Assembly (NCBI GenBank): GCA_013180625.2
Contig: SNVD02011469.1
Span: forward strand, 620,001 to 684,000
DNA from: Boswellia sacra
Lineage: Eukaryota; Streptophyta; Magnoliopsida; Sapindales; Burseraceae
DNA: 64,000 bases
Direction: 5' to 3'
Shown here: one piece after another, positions 10,222 through 21,855 of the stretch
Numbering within the stretch: the first letter of the stretch is position 1
How the letters are laid out: each line of letters begins with the position of its first letter
Program-made: the position numbers and the translations under genes
Notes under the pieces: model-generated
What the model saw: the letters and a program-made list of their open reading frames with translations, nothing else
Databases searched by the model: none
Told to the model about the DNA's origin: nothing

Positions 10222-11019
10222 AATGTACATGCCAAAGAGCTTTGGGAAATTGATAGGTCTTCGTAGATTAGACAAATTTGTGATAAGTGATGATGGGCAC
10301 AGTAGCAAAGCATGCTCCGTGGAATGTTTAAAAAACTTCAACTACCTCCAAAAGATTGGAATAGAAGGCTTGGGAAACTTGGCAAGTGTTGGTAAGGCCA
10401 AGGAAATGGAACTTTATAATAAAAAAAACCTGAGTGTTTTTAATCTACGCTTCCATGGGAGTAAGGATGGTTACGAAGTAGGACTTCTTCTTGAGGCGTT
10501 GCAAATTTAGAGAAATTAAAGATAGAAGATTTCGGTCCTTGCACTTTCTCCCCTGATTGGATAATGTCATTAACCAATTTGAGAGAGTTAATTATTAAGA
10601 ATTGTAGGAGTTTTGAGCATTTGTATGGCCTGGGTAAACTATCATCCCTTGAATCTCTTGAAATAGGGTATAATGAGAGACTAAAAAGGGTGGGTAATGA
10701 GTTTTTGGGAATAAAAAGTGATGTTACACCATCATCTTCATCCCTTATTATTTTTCCCAAGTTAAAATTTCTTTCTTTTTTGCAAATGGAAGAATGGGAA
10801 GAGTGGAATTATGAAATTAAAAAGAGGGGAGAAGACGAAATTACTATCATGCCATCTCTTCAGACCTTGAAAATTCATTACTGCTATGAATTAAAGTCCC
10901 TGCCAAACCACCTTCGTCAAGTGACAACGTTGAAGATGGAGATTGACGGATGTCCTCTTCTAGAAGAAGAACTTAAGAGAAGTGATCGGCCATCATCATC
11001 TGCAGCAGCTACCAACTGA
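10222..11019 (+). pseudogene. CNL fragment: C-terminal LRR region only
   Basis: Starts abruptly at GTACATGCCAAAGAGCTTTG, which matches CNL-2 from about 23,848, and reads MPKSFGKLIGLRRLDKF onwards. A 10-base deletion after LLEALQ (near 10,502) shifts the frame. The second part, SLTNLRELIIKNCRS through to the C-terminus, is open in another frame and ends like CNL-2 (EELKRSD, S-rich tail). The coiled coil, NB-ARC and first LRRs are absent. The abrupt 5-prime join to CNL-1 flank suggests a recombination breakpoint. Confidence 0.85.
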
Positions 11020-11247
11020 CAAACATCTCTCTCAAGGCCCAAACATCCACTTGGATTGGATTCTGCAAATGAGCAAGGAGACCATCTGTGAATTCTCAAT
11101 CGCCATTAAACCACTGGTAATTTTCTCTATTTATCAGTTAGCGGTTTTTTCTTTTAAATATGAAACATTGATGATTGTGTAGAATTCAAACCTACTTTCA
11201 AAAAAGTTTTAACATTTTCAATACTTTAATTCATAGGCTCTGTAGAT

Positions 11248-12020
11248 ATGGAAGACGATCGTCGCATGTCGACCCGCACTCGTAGGATTGCTCTTAAAAT
11301 GGCTGTCGTCACTTGCCAGCGCCGATAATTGAACTCAGGTTTCCTTTTTCTTCTTCTTTTCCATATCTCCCCAACACCGTTTCACTTGGGTAATTTTTTC
11401 TTTTTAATTTAATAGGCTGCTCGTGCTCGCCTTGAAGCTCTGGAGAACGATAGTGCTGGAATTCAACAGATTGAAATTAATGATGATCATGATCGTGAGG
11501 CTTCTTGCGATGATGATTATGAAGGTCACACTCTTCCTTAGCCTATAAATAATAAATGTTTGAAATTTTGTTTCTTTATCCATTCTTTCGTTGATTTTTA
11601 GGTTATTTGCAGAAGAGGCAGTCCAAGGGTACAGAGCATAAAACTCGGCAGGCCAAAGCGCTGGAGGATGCTAGGAGGGCTCCAAGGATTTTTCTTGAGC
11701 TCTTACATGAGGTATTATTAACTATCAGAGGACTCTCTTTGACTGTTTATCTGTTGTTTTTTGAATTCCGTAATGAAAACTCTATTTTATTATTATAATG
11801 ACAGGCAAACCTTGAATCCTTGCCTCGCCATGTTCCATCCTATTTGAGGGCAGCTGTGGGACCTCTAAGTTCTACTTCTCTTCACTATTTCTGCACTCTT
11901 TGTGGTTTCTCTGCCAACTATACTTGTGTCATGGAATGCACTTTTGTTGCATCCGTTGCCAGAAAATACATGGTGATACTCGCTGTCTTAAATTCATTGC
12001 TGGAGTGGTTAGAGACTTGA
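11248..12020 (+). pseudogene. SWC6/SEF (ZNHIT1-like) pseudogene with introns retained
   Basis: Four exon-like blocks flanked by GT-AG sites: 11,248-11,338, 11,416-11,524, 11,602-11,711 and 11,805 to about 12,010. They read MEDDRRMSTRTRRIALKMA, then ARARLEALEND, then GYLQKRQSKG and KTRQAKALEDARRAPR, then ANLESLPRHVPSYL with the zf-HIT cysteines (YFCTLCG, later FCCIRCQKIHGDTRC). This is the plant HIT-zinc-finger subunit of the SWR1 complex, which deposits H2A.Z. Exon 1 has a frameshift, and its end reads DN-stop-TQ where I remember DNRTQ (CGA to TGA). Exon 4 lost one base before CGMHFC. Retained introns mean a DNA-level copy, not a retrocopy. Confidence 0.85.
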
Positions 12021-12289
12021 CCTGGACACATTTTGTAAGCCAAGTAGGTTCAAACTTGAAGGATGCTTTTATTTTCCAAAACATTAATATATAAAAGTGA
12101 ATAGCATGAAAGCAAGAAAGATGATAGAAGCTGGTATTGTGAAGTGTTGCTTGTGTAATAAGAGACTGAAGCTTTTTTAATTTGTTAAAGTTCCATTATT
12201 TTGTGCTTGTCATTAGAAGTGATATTGTTTTCAGCAATCGTTCTCCTGCGTTGATGCATGTGAATTGTGAAATGTACGAGGTAATTAGC

Positions 12290-12500
12290 CATTGGGAGTT
12301 TTTTATCAGTGTGAGAAGCCACTAAAGTCCTGCAAATTATGGTGGCATCCCTGTGAGCTGTGATTTGTCACTTACGTTAAAGAGCTGCAAAGAACTTTTG
12401 GCACTTCTGAATTTGTAGAAGGAATCCCATTTGGTTGCTCAATGAATGGAGGACTTATTGTAGTTTTGAGGGATAGAAGTGTTTGGACCAGGTAAAGCTT
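12290..12500 (+). pseudogene. Degenerate jacalin C-terminal half
   Basis: Recognisable by ISVRSH-like sequence, the frame around GGIPVSCDLSLT and GIPFGCSMNGGLIV, in shifted frames and with stops. A near-identical degenerate copy lies at 25,108-25,310 and another at 39,473-39,683. It is followed by the GTAAAG...TTGCAG intron-like unit. No intact partner exon is adjacent. Confidence 0.65.
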
Positions 12501-13514
12501 TTGGGCATTTGTATCCAAAATTTTGTACATCACAATCATTCTTGCTAATTGTCATGATTTAATGTTGCAGGGGAAGATTTTCTTCTTTATTTTATTTTAT
12601 TTTCACAGTAGATTTAGAGTTCTGTCGAATCCAGGAGAGAGGAAATAACAAGTGTGGTATCAGCTAGTGAAGAATTTGTGAATCATATGCTCTTTACTCT
12701 TTAGCTTATCATTAAGATGTCCTTCTCTCTCGTGATTAGATACAAGCAGGCTTGTCTTCACAGGAAAACATGCATTGTTCCTATTTGTAGATCATGAAAT
12801 CACATGCAGACTCATTGACCATGTATGACACAGTTTCTTTCTCCTATGTTACAGAGCAACCATAAATTGGAGTTTTGGTGCACACAGCTTTCATTTTCAA
12901 TAATTATGTGTTTTTTAATCAGTAAAATATGCCTTTTGGGGATAAAAGGAAATTTGCAGATATGTCTTGCCTGTGTATAATGCTAGCTGGCCAGATTGAT
13001 GCTAGACGCTCCTTGGCATGAAGGAACCATCCTGTTTCATATACTTTTGTGTTTCTCGGGTTGAAAGTTTCAAAACATCCCTATATCGTTATTAACAAAG
13101 AATTCACTGAAAAAATCTAATGTAACCTAGTAGGCAATAACTTTAATTCTCTAACCAGGTGATGCAGAATTCAAGTATATAGGATTATCCGTCCAATGCT
13201 GTATCTTCCACCAAGTGGAATGGAGAGAACATTTCAGGAATCTTGACTCAGCAAGTTTCTGCTTAAATCAAAAGCAGAATTCGTTGTCATTGGATAGTCC
13301 TCTATATGGAATGAAGCACTTTTCCATCCCTGTCACAGCTTGTTCTTTATATTGGCGTCACTTTTCCTCAGTGGCAAAATATATGTACTATTAAGCTTAA
13401 TTTCAACATCTAATCTTTTTCAATATCCTAAATAAGCCATTTCAGTAGCAAATTATACGTGTAATTGCATTCATTTCTCCTTTTATTCTGTGTTTAATTT
13501 TGAAGCTGTTGTAG

Positions 13515-14245
13515 GAAGGTGGGAAAGATCAAACAAGTGGGAGGAAATGGAGGAACCAGTTGGGATGGTGGAACCTAACATGGGATAAGAGAGATCACAT
13601 TTGTTCATGATGGTTGCTTCAACTCTGCTCAATAAAAACTGAGCCTATCACAGCAGAAAAATTTGGAGGTGTTGGAGGCAATCAGACTGCTGAGGTATGC
13701 AAATTCTTACTCAAATTAGTTTCTGATCTTATGGTTCAGTCTTTGTCTTTGTGATGAAAGGCCTTGAGTCAATCATGATGTGCTTTACTTAAAATGATTC
13801 TTAATTAAAAGAACACTTTTCTCAAGAATTTTTTAGTTTGCTTACCAAAAAAAAAAAGGCTTATTCATCTTAAATGTAAGAATTTTCATTTGTTTATGAT
13901 TAAGCTGCAATACCCAGAGGAGTTCTTCTCGGTGAGAGTTGCTACTACTGTCCATCACTGTATGGAGGCAGCCCTGTGATCAGTTCGCTTACAGTTTAGA
14001 GCAACAAGAGAACCTTTGACGCTTATGGATTTGGGGAAGGAGCAGCATTTACTTTCTCAATGGAAGGAGTTCTTGTTGTAGGTTAGAAGGGAAGAAGTGG
14101 TTGCTGTCTTGATCCAATGTGTTTCCATGTCTCCCAGAAGCAATCAACAAGGCTCTTCAGTAAGTTCAGAAGCTTGAGAGACTTGCAAGCACAGCTTCAA
14201 ATTCATCAACTACCAAGGTGGTTTGAGAAAAACCACTTAGAAGTT
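13515..14245 (+). pseudogene. Jacalin-related lectin, both exons, broken
   Basis: The N-half exon (13,515-13,694) follows a TTGTAG acceptor. It reads GGNGGTSWDG and later EKFGGVGGNQTAE, but the GPWGG stretch is deleted and stops are present. The C-half (13,899 to about 14,245) has lost its acceptor AG (TTTATG for TTTCAG) and contains a TAG where intact copies read FKS. It resembles the intact gene at 40,800-41,518 along its length, and leads into the anoctamin remnant at 14,311. Confidence 0.8.
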
Positions 14246-14310
14246 TGATACTCAGCAAGCTGCTGAAGTTGGAGTTGTGTTATGAGCTGATTCATAGAAG
14301 TTATAAAGCA

Positions 14311-14753
14311 AATGATCGTGATGTTTGCTTGTGCCTTTCCCCTGGCATTTGCTTTTGCTGCTGTGGTATAGTGGTTTTTACACCTAATTTCTGAATAACG
14401 GTGGATGTTCACTTGACCTTACTGAAGTAAATTGAAGAACTTTGGTATGCAGAACAACATTATGGAACTTGAACGGATGCACTTAAGCTGCTCTCCATGT
14501 TGAAAACACCTCTTCCTCGTGCCGCTGCAACAATTGGAGCTTGGCTAAAACATATTTCAGGTACTGAGGACGTCAAAAGATAATGTGGCATTCAAGTAGA
14601 TACTTATAAATATTTTTTATTCAATATATTATATATTTAGTACTTAGCATTTGGCTTTGTCTAAATAATGAGGTACACTTCTCTAATTACTGTTTCTAAT
14701 ACTCATGTCAATTTGCACCAACTCTGCTCTTCTACTATGGTTATATGATCAGG
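14311..14753 (+). pseudogene. Anoctamin exons 13-15 remnant (copy 4)
   Basis: Exon 13 part 14,311-14,366, exon 14 at 14,453-14,560 (keeps the TTGGCTAAA of GAWLN and ends CATATTTCAG|GTAC), start of exon 15 at about 14,693-14,753. It is the best-preserved remnant. It stops at TATATGATCAGG and is followed directly by TCTGCATTGAAGACATCTTG, the CNL UTR tag, exactly as at 2,340. Confidence 0.88.
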
Positions 14754-16776
14754 TCTGCATTGAAGACATCTTGTCAAGGATTTAAATGTCAGGCACCATT
14801 ACAATGTTAAAAGGCCGTAAGCTTAATATGGTTTTTTCAAGTAATTAATTGAGAAATGGATGTTTTCTTTTCAAGATGTTAAAAGACATCTTGGACAAGC
14901 CATTGCAAGGTGGATATTATATTTTCTATTAATTCCAAGCTGGAAGAAACTCTCATGCAATGCATGCAAGACATCTCGTGAAAAAAAATCTCCATTACAA
15001 AGTGAAAATGCTCACCATCAAATTATAATCTTTTCTCCATGCATGAGAAATCGTGCATCAAATTCAAAATGTTTTAGGTAACTGGCCATGGGGCTTCTTA
15101 TGTAATCTTGTATCCATTTGTCTGTTGAATCATTCTCACTAATTTTCAATTTCACATGATTTGATTCTACAAAGGATATATTCGATTTCTCAGCAGCTTT
15201 AGTGTTCTGGGCCATAGAAGAGAGGATATAACAGGACCTGATCGGCTGGAAACTTTTAAAAAGAAATGCTATTTACTCATCTCCATTCTTTCTAAAAGCA
15301 CTATAATTTACCGAAAGTTTAGCATAGTAATGTTTTCTGATATATTGGCTGGTGAAAATTAACCAGACATGATTAGCTGGTAGAACTTACTGAAAGAAAT
15401 TTTTGGCCTTTTCGAAATCATTGGCTGCCACAATGGAGTTGAGATGACCCCTGGAGAACAATACCCGGAAAGCTGAAATTAAAGGTGCATTAATATGAAC
15501 TAATACTCGGAATTCTCATGGCAAACTAGTAACTATATGTTGATTAAAGATTCAATTGTTACTCTTCTACTGAACACTATGTTATTGGTAGATATTGATA
15601 ACCTCAGTCTTGACCCTTCGTTAACTTGGTGTCCAGCAAAACTTTTTTCGGCCTTTTTTTTAGCACTATAAATTATTGAAGAACTTGACGTTAGATATAG
15701 CATTATCATAACATAATCGGAACAAATAATCATGTTCTTAGTTTGTATGAGAATTGAGAATGTTTTTTTATTGAAGATTTTTCATTCTCATATGTAAGTA
15801 CTGCATGAATTGGTTAAGGTAAGATGAGTTGTTGTGTCACATCTAACCAGGTGAAAATTGGAATTTGAGTAGATAGGCTTATGACGCATACAAATTAGAT
15901 GACCTAATAATTTTTGTGAAGTTCAATTCACTCTATGCGGTACGTTGAGAATTTTTAACAGTTTCCAGACGGCTCAAGATTTTTTGAAGTTAGAGGGCGT
16001 TTTAGTGTAATTCTCAAATTAATTGAAAAAATATTTGTTATTTTCATTTGATTGTATTATTCTAAAATAGAAAATCAATTTAAAAAGTTCATTGAGTTTC
16101 GAAAAAGAAATTACCAAATTCTTTTAGAAAGTGCTTTTTATGTTAAAAGTAAAATTTTTGTTCTAATAGTAGTATATTTAATATTCAAAATTCATTCTTT
16201 CAATTAAAAAAAAGTCATATCAAATTGTAGGGTGATTGTGTGAGTTTGTATAAAAAAAAAGTTTTTAATATTAGCATTACTTGTTAAACACTAATGATTT
16301 GAGGTTACTCTCAATCCAACACCATGCATCGGTTTGCCGGGAGCGGGGTTGGGGGGCTGTGGTTGTCGGGCCTATAGCTTTTGACTGAATCTGCAGTTGA
16401 TCTCTATAGTTTACTCCAACATGTTGGCATGATGAGGGCTTGTTCAGAAATCCGAGCTGAGATGGGCCTAATAAACATATTGTTAAACGAGACAGTTATA
16501 GGAGATAAAATTGAATCTCTTCCCCACTCATTCCCCTTGAATTACTATTGTGTACCATAGAACGTGACATGAAAGTATAATAATTGATAATGTCAGGGAG
16601 TTGCAATCTATTTCATAAGCTTAAGATGAAATTGTCAGGAAGCAAGAGGGTGACATAAACGAACTTATGCTAATATTTCATTTGCTTTTGCCCAGGAGAA
16701 GGCATTTTGGCAAGGTCAAGTTCAACCTCTCTATTTTGCCAATCCCTTCCCTCAAATCTCAACTCAAGGTGCTTCT
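14754..16776. other. Non-coding: UTR tags, jacalin-flank debris, CNL-2-like upstream DNA
   Basis: UTR tags at about 14,755-14,815 and 14,960-15,010. Jacalin-flank sequence lies near 15,080-15,240. From about 15,770 to 16,340 the sequence is a diverged copy of 20,230-20,830, which lies upstream of CNL-2. No open gene is seen. Confidence 0.5.
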
Positions 16777-18607
16777 CTTATAAGTTGTAGGATGCCTGAT
16801 AAAACACATGACCTTCCTCAATTTATAGCAAAGGATGAATGTTGTATCAAAGAGGTTAAGGCTGTGTTCTTTTATGTTCTTTGCCTAACGTTTTCTATTT
16901 TCAGATTCTTGGAATTCGGGAAGAAGTTGTTCTTTCTTGTTTTTTATTTTCATTTTCATAAACCAAAACTTTTCCGTTTTTGCCCTAAACTTTACCCGTA
17001 GAAAAATAAATAATACACGGCCCCATCTTTTCCCGTTTATTGTGCCTCTCGTTTCAAACGTAATTCTCCATCCTTTCTCCGTTTTCTTCAGTAATACATC
17101 TTCTCTCACATGTGCTTTTAAATTTTGATACCAATAATTCATTTCCAAACACATATCTTGTTTTTGTTTTCAAAATTTCAACTCAAGAATTCATTTCCAA
17201 ACACATATTTTTAAAACCATGTTTAAATTTGCATTTTAGGAATTCATTTCCAAACACATATCCGAACGCAAAATAGTTTCTCTAAATCATATAAATTCAT
17301 TTCTCAAATCATTTTGGAAACAAAAACACATAATTCATAAAAGAACACACCCTAATATTCTTGAAGAGTTCAAATTCAAATTCTCTTATAAGAAACTTCG
17401 ACATTTAAAGATAACAGAGAACACCTATCCCGACTCTGTTTCTAATAGAGAAATTTTGGGTAGAATTGTTAAATATGGGTTCAATTCTAGGATTGGTCTA
17501 GATTTGTCCAACTTGATCAATTGACATGTCTAGAGACATTTGATTTAAGTGGTTGTTCAGTTGATGAACTTCCAGGATCAAGAATGAAAAGCTTGATAAA
17601 TGTGAGATATCTTAATTTATCTCATAATAATCTCATTAAGGAATTGCCTGATATGAGTTATATAATTTGCAAACTTTGGATATCAATAACTGTGACATGT
17701 TGTGCAATGGATTCTTCACATGACAGTCTTCAAAATCTACCTCATGGGTTAGAAAAATTAATCAATCTCTTGCATTTGATAAATTATGTCACTCCTCTAA
17801 GCTGTTTGCCAAAAGAAGGTGAGAAATTAAATCATCTTCGAACTTTAAACAAATTCATTGTGATTGGAAAGGATGATGAGAGAGCTTGTAAGCTTCAATC
17901 TTTAGCGAATTTAAAAAAATCTTGAAGGGTTTCTTATTATGACTGGGTTGGGAAATGTGAGTCATGAAAATGAGATGGATGATCCTAATCTTTGTGACAA
18001 GGAAAATCTGGATGGATTAAGCCTAAGATTTGAAGGATTGACGCATGTTGAGGATGAAAGAATTTTTAAAGCCCTGAAACCACCTCCAAATTTGGAGGAA
18101 TTAATGGTACAACATTATCTAGGACAAACAATGTGCCTAAATCCATTGATGTAGCTGAAAGAGTTAAAGGCATTAAAACTATCATTTTGCCTTGAATTTG
18201 AGCACCTGCCAGCTTTAGGAGAACTACCTCACCTTGATTCATTCTATGCATCGAAATATGAAGAATGTGAAAAGCGCGGGTGAGGAATTTTCGGGTAAAA
18301 AATTTTATGGCAGTGAAGCCTTCCCAAAGTTGAGAATTCTTAAGTATAAGCATATTGATATAGGGAGATTTGGAAAGATATGACAGTCTTGTCATGCCTT
18401 CATCAACTGACAATTGGACATTGCCAGAAATTAGAGGCCTTGCCGATTGCTATTCTTCAGTCGCGAAAACTGCAGAATCTGGACATCTATAATTGCTCTC
18501 TTCTAAATGAACATTTCAACAAGAAGACCGAGGAAAATTGGTCCAAAATCTGTAACCTTCCTTGTATCAAAATAGATGGTAATAACGTCAAAAGAGACGG
18601 CGATTGA
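16777..18607 (+). pseudogene. CNL pseudogene: 5-prime truncated, MITE-interrupted copy of CNL-1
   Basis: Homology to CNL-1 begins at ATAAGTTGTAGGATGCCTGAT, just before the MHD region, so the coiled coil and NB-ARC are missing. The MHD motif reads THD. A MITE interrupts it at 16,860-17,352. Further damage: a 4-base deletion near 17,510, an insertion near 17,690-17,710, a frameshift near 17,925 and a TAG at 18,152. The tail (HCQKLEALPIAILQS through CIKIDG) is almost identical to CNL-1. The 3-prime flank is also shared, so this is a tandem segmental copy. Confidence 0.9.
16860..17352. mobile_element. Tourist-like (PIF/Harbinger) MITE
   Basis: 493 bp with terminal inverted repeats GGCTGTGTTCTTTTATG and CATAAAAGAACACACCC (16 of 17 paired), flanked by TAA at 16,857-16,859 and 17,353-17,355. 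Removing the element and one TAA restores a perfect ungapped alignment with CNL-1 across the site. A 3-bp TAA/TTA duplication with GGN-TGTG-type ends is typical of PIF/Harbinger MITEs. Inside, AATTCATTTCCAAACACATA is repeated three times (17,136, 17,188, 17,241), a period of 52-53 bases. No transposase is encoded. Confidence 0.9.
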
Positions 18608-21600
18608 ACCCACAGGTAATTTCTTCTCCTCTCTCTGTCTCTCTTTTATAGTTTGGTGCATCTATATATGATCAGTACTAACTTCACCAGCTATTGCTTT
18701 ATCACAGATTGTAGAAATTCTTTTGAAGTGTTAGCCAAATTTCTTATCTGCTTATGTTGCAGGTCTAAAATACGAAGTTGAAAGTCCTGGTGCAGACATT
18801 AATTAAAGTTATTTTAAGGCATTTGCTGTGTTCTAAGCCATAAATCATGTAATAGAAGAGTTCTCCCACCACCTTAGCCCTGAATCCGAGTGTCAACACC
18901 ATCATTTCATGGCTGGCAGCATTTGGTAACATGTCATTCCCGTCTGTGTTCAGGTACTTTCCATTGCGCGTTTTGCTGCATATATAGGTTGAATAATTTA
19001 GAATTTCCTTTTGGAGTTATGGTACTGACATATGCAACAAACTCGCACTTCAAGTTTATTTACACTCAATTTATTATTATTATTTTCTTTTTTGTTAGAA
19101 AGTGTGACTTATTATAGCGTGCGCTTCTTCCTTAATTATGAAGAGGAAATAGTTAATCTTTATGTATCTAGATTACGATAGACACATTTAAAATTCTGTT
19201 TGTAGTGGATTGCAATGATATTCTTATCAGAACTATATGTGGATATTGCTATGTGGTAGTATAGCTATTGTTTGAACTATCTATCCGAGTTAGCAGGTCG
19301 AATACGAGTACCTCTTTTAAGAGATAATCAACCAATGTTTTATGATTAGGTTATTGGCATGGACTGTGGTAATGCTTTACGCGTGAAGGAGTCTTGTAAG
19401 CATTGTAAATGGAAAATGCTGCAAGTACAAGCTATGGGCGTGGATGAGACTGGGAAAATGCTAGTAGCTAAGCGAGGAAAATAATCTATTCTATTCCATA
19501 AGACATATTCCTCACACAAATGTGTTTCCATCCTGAATGGTTTTTTTTCCTGTACTATACTTAATTACTCTATTGAAAATCCTTGTTTGGTGTTGAATTG
19601 CCCCAAATTAATCTGGTCTATCTGATGATAATATTTCTTTTTTTATTATCCTTTTAAAATTATATCATGGAAAATCTTCTTTCTTTTTTTTTTTTTTTTG
19701 TCTCCTTGAAATAGACATAAAATTCTATCTAGAGTGAAAGATTTTCAGGTTGCAGCACAGCATGCAGGCAAGATATCTTGTGAAAGCAAAATCAAATTGG
19801 TTAGTAATTGTGCTCTATCAGCTCTAAATATCGAATGACAGAAGAAGCATACAGTTATTAAAGACTCTGCGGGAGGTACTTAAAATGACTTGTTTCAACG
19901 TCACAAGCCCCAATCCCATTTGCAGATCTTGGAAGCTTTTCGGATTAGGCTGACCTTCCTGTTCCTCACATATATTCCGTTCCATGTTTCACTTATTAGA
20001 TAACTTTGGGTCTCGATCTGAGGCCCCTCCCCACTCGTTGGTAAGTGCCTTTAATTTAAAAAATGTATAAATAAATAAAGTGACACCCCAATTTCAATTT
20101 CAACTAAACATTCCCTATCTCTCAATTTAATAAGGAAAAACTGAGAAAAAAAAATCTGTTATTTTTTCACAGTGCAAATAAATGAAGGTGTGTTCATAGT
20201 GTGTACATAAATGAAGATATATATAAATTTTTTAATGTTTTTTCATTTTCATGTCAAGAGTTATATGAATTGATTAATGTGGCTTGAGTTCTTGGGTCTC
20301 ACGTCAACTAGTGGAATTAGGAAACGTGAAATTTGAAAGGTTTATGATATACACAAATTCATGTTACTTAGCAGAGCAATAAAAATCACATTATTTGATA
20401 TATTATGTAAACAATCATTCCTTAGTTTTTTTTACACAAACAGAATCCAATAATCTTATGGTGGTCCAATACCACTTATATGAAAGATATATTTGCTTAT
20501 CAATCATTTTTAGCACATTCTATAATATATTGTACTTGTAGGAGTTTTAAAGAATTCTTGTTTGGTTCTAGATTTTTAATTATTATTATTATTTTTGAAG
20601 ATAGAGGGTATGTTGAGTGTAATTTCGTAATTGGAAAAAATATTTTATGTTTACTTGTTAGAATTATACTAAAATAGATAGAAATGTTTTCGGACTTAAG
20701 AATTCCTTGCACTTGGAGAAACTATTATCAAATTATTTAAAAATGGTTGTTAAAGTTTGCAATATTTTTGTTCCGATTAAATACTAATTATATGAGGCCA
20801 TCCTCAACCCCATAAGTGATCTTCCAATGGCTTTGGACCCAGCCTGTTTGATACTTAAATTGGGTAGCCCAATCCATAGTTGACTTATACAGATCACCTA
20901 AACAATTTAGTTTTCATGTGGGTTTGCAGAGAAATCAAATTTCAGATGGGCCATGCTACACTTTTTAATCCACTCATTCATGAGAAAAACAAAGTATCTT
21001 TTTTTTTTTTTTAATGAAATACGTAGATAACACTTGGATTAGTGAAAAACCTGATGGATTCAAAGTTGATGATTATAATCTATAAGTTATTAAACCAGAG
21101 TCATACATTTTACCAGGTTTTGGCAACAAATCCTTGGTTGGTTTAACCATGAAAAGAACTTTTAAGAGATACTTAAATCATTCTTTTAATTGACAATTTA
21201 AGAAATACAATATCCTACATTCACTTAGCTTAAACATCAAACACAATTTTTTTCTTTTTAAAGCCTCAAAAGAGAGAGAATCGCTTCAACGTTAAGTTAG
21301 AGAAAAAGTTAATTAAAGGGTAAAGGAAACATGAACTAAAATTTATTCTTTGCGTAAAGGATCTGCCCCTGACAAAAATAAATCAAATTCTTGCCTTCAA
21401 AAATGGCCTTCTACCTTGGAATCATATTCTTGCTTTGGCTTGTTAATTGATATCCAATTTGTTCTTTCTTCAAAGTAGGTTGTTCCAAGTTTAAACCTTC
21501 AAGTTGATGATACTTTAGAGTCCCAACTTTCTTAATATACGATTTCCATTGGCGTTCAGAGTAATACCTCTTCAATGAAAATAAACTATATAAATGAACT

Positions 21601-21754
21601 AAAACGACATCAATTTAGGTAATAGAACAAATAATGTTTATAGAAAGAAAAGAATACAGGATTGCTTGAAGAAGACTAATACCTTACTACTATCAAAGCA
21701 AAACTTTGCTTGGTGCTATTAAGTGAAAGATTCATTGGTTTCTTCCCCGCAATA
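18608..21754. other. 3-prime flank of the CNL pseudogene and upstream region of CNL-2
   Basis: 18,608-19,150 duplicates the flank of CNL-1. A UTR tag lies near 19,748-19,830. 20,230-20,830 has a second copy at 15,770-16,340. 21,320-21,720 is the conserved CNL upstream region also seen before CNL-3 and at 30,690-31,190. I see no gene; the short open frames here are unsupported. Confidence 0.5.
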
Positions 21755-21763
21755 TATATAAAA
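21755..21763 (+). promoter_or_regulatory. TATA box of CNL-2
   Basis: TATATAAAA, 93 bases before the selected ATG, in the same relative place as in CNL-1 and CNL-3. Confidence 0.65.
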
Positions 21764-21855
21764 GCTGAAAGGAAAATATAACATTATTACAACATAAAAC
21801 ACACAAAAACATTTCAATTTTTCAATCTTTGTTGACTCAATTCCGAACATTTGAT

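Noticed and set aside
19346..19531. Minus-strand 61-codon frame between the CNL pseudogene and CNL-2
   Set aside because: No domain, no promoter context and no homologous copy in the duplicated partner regions.
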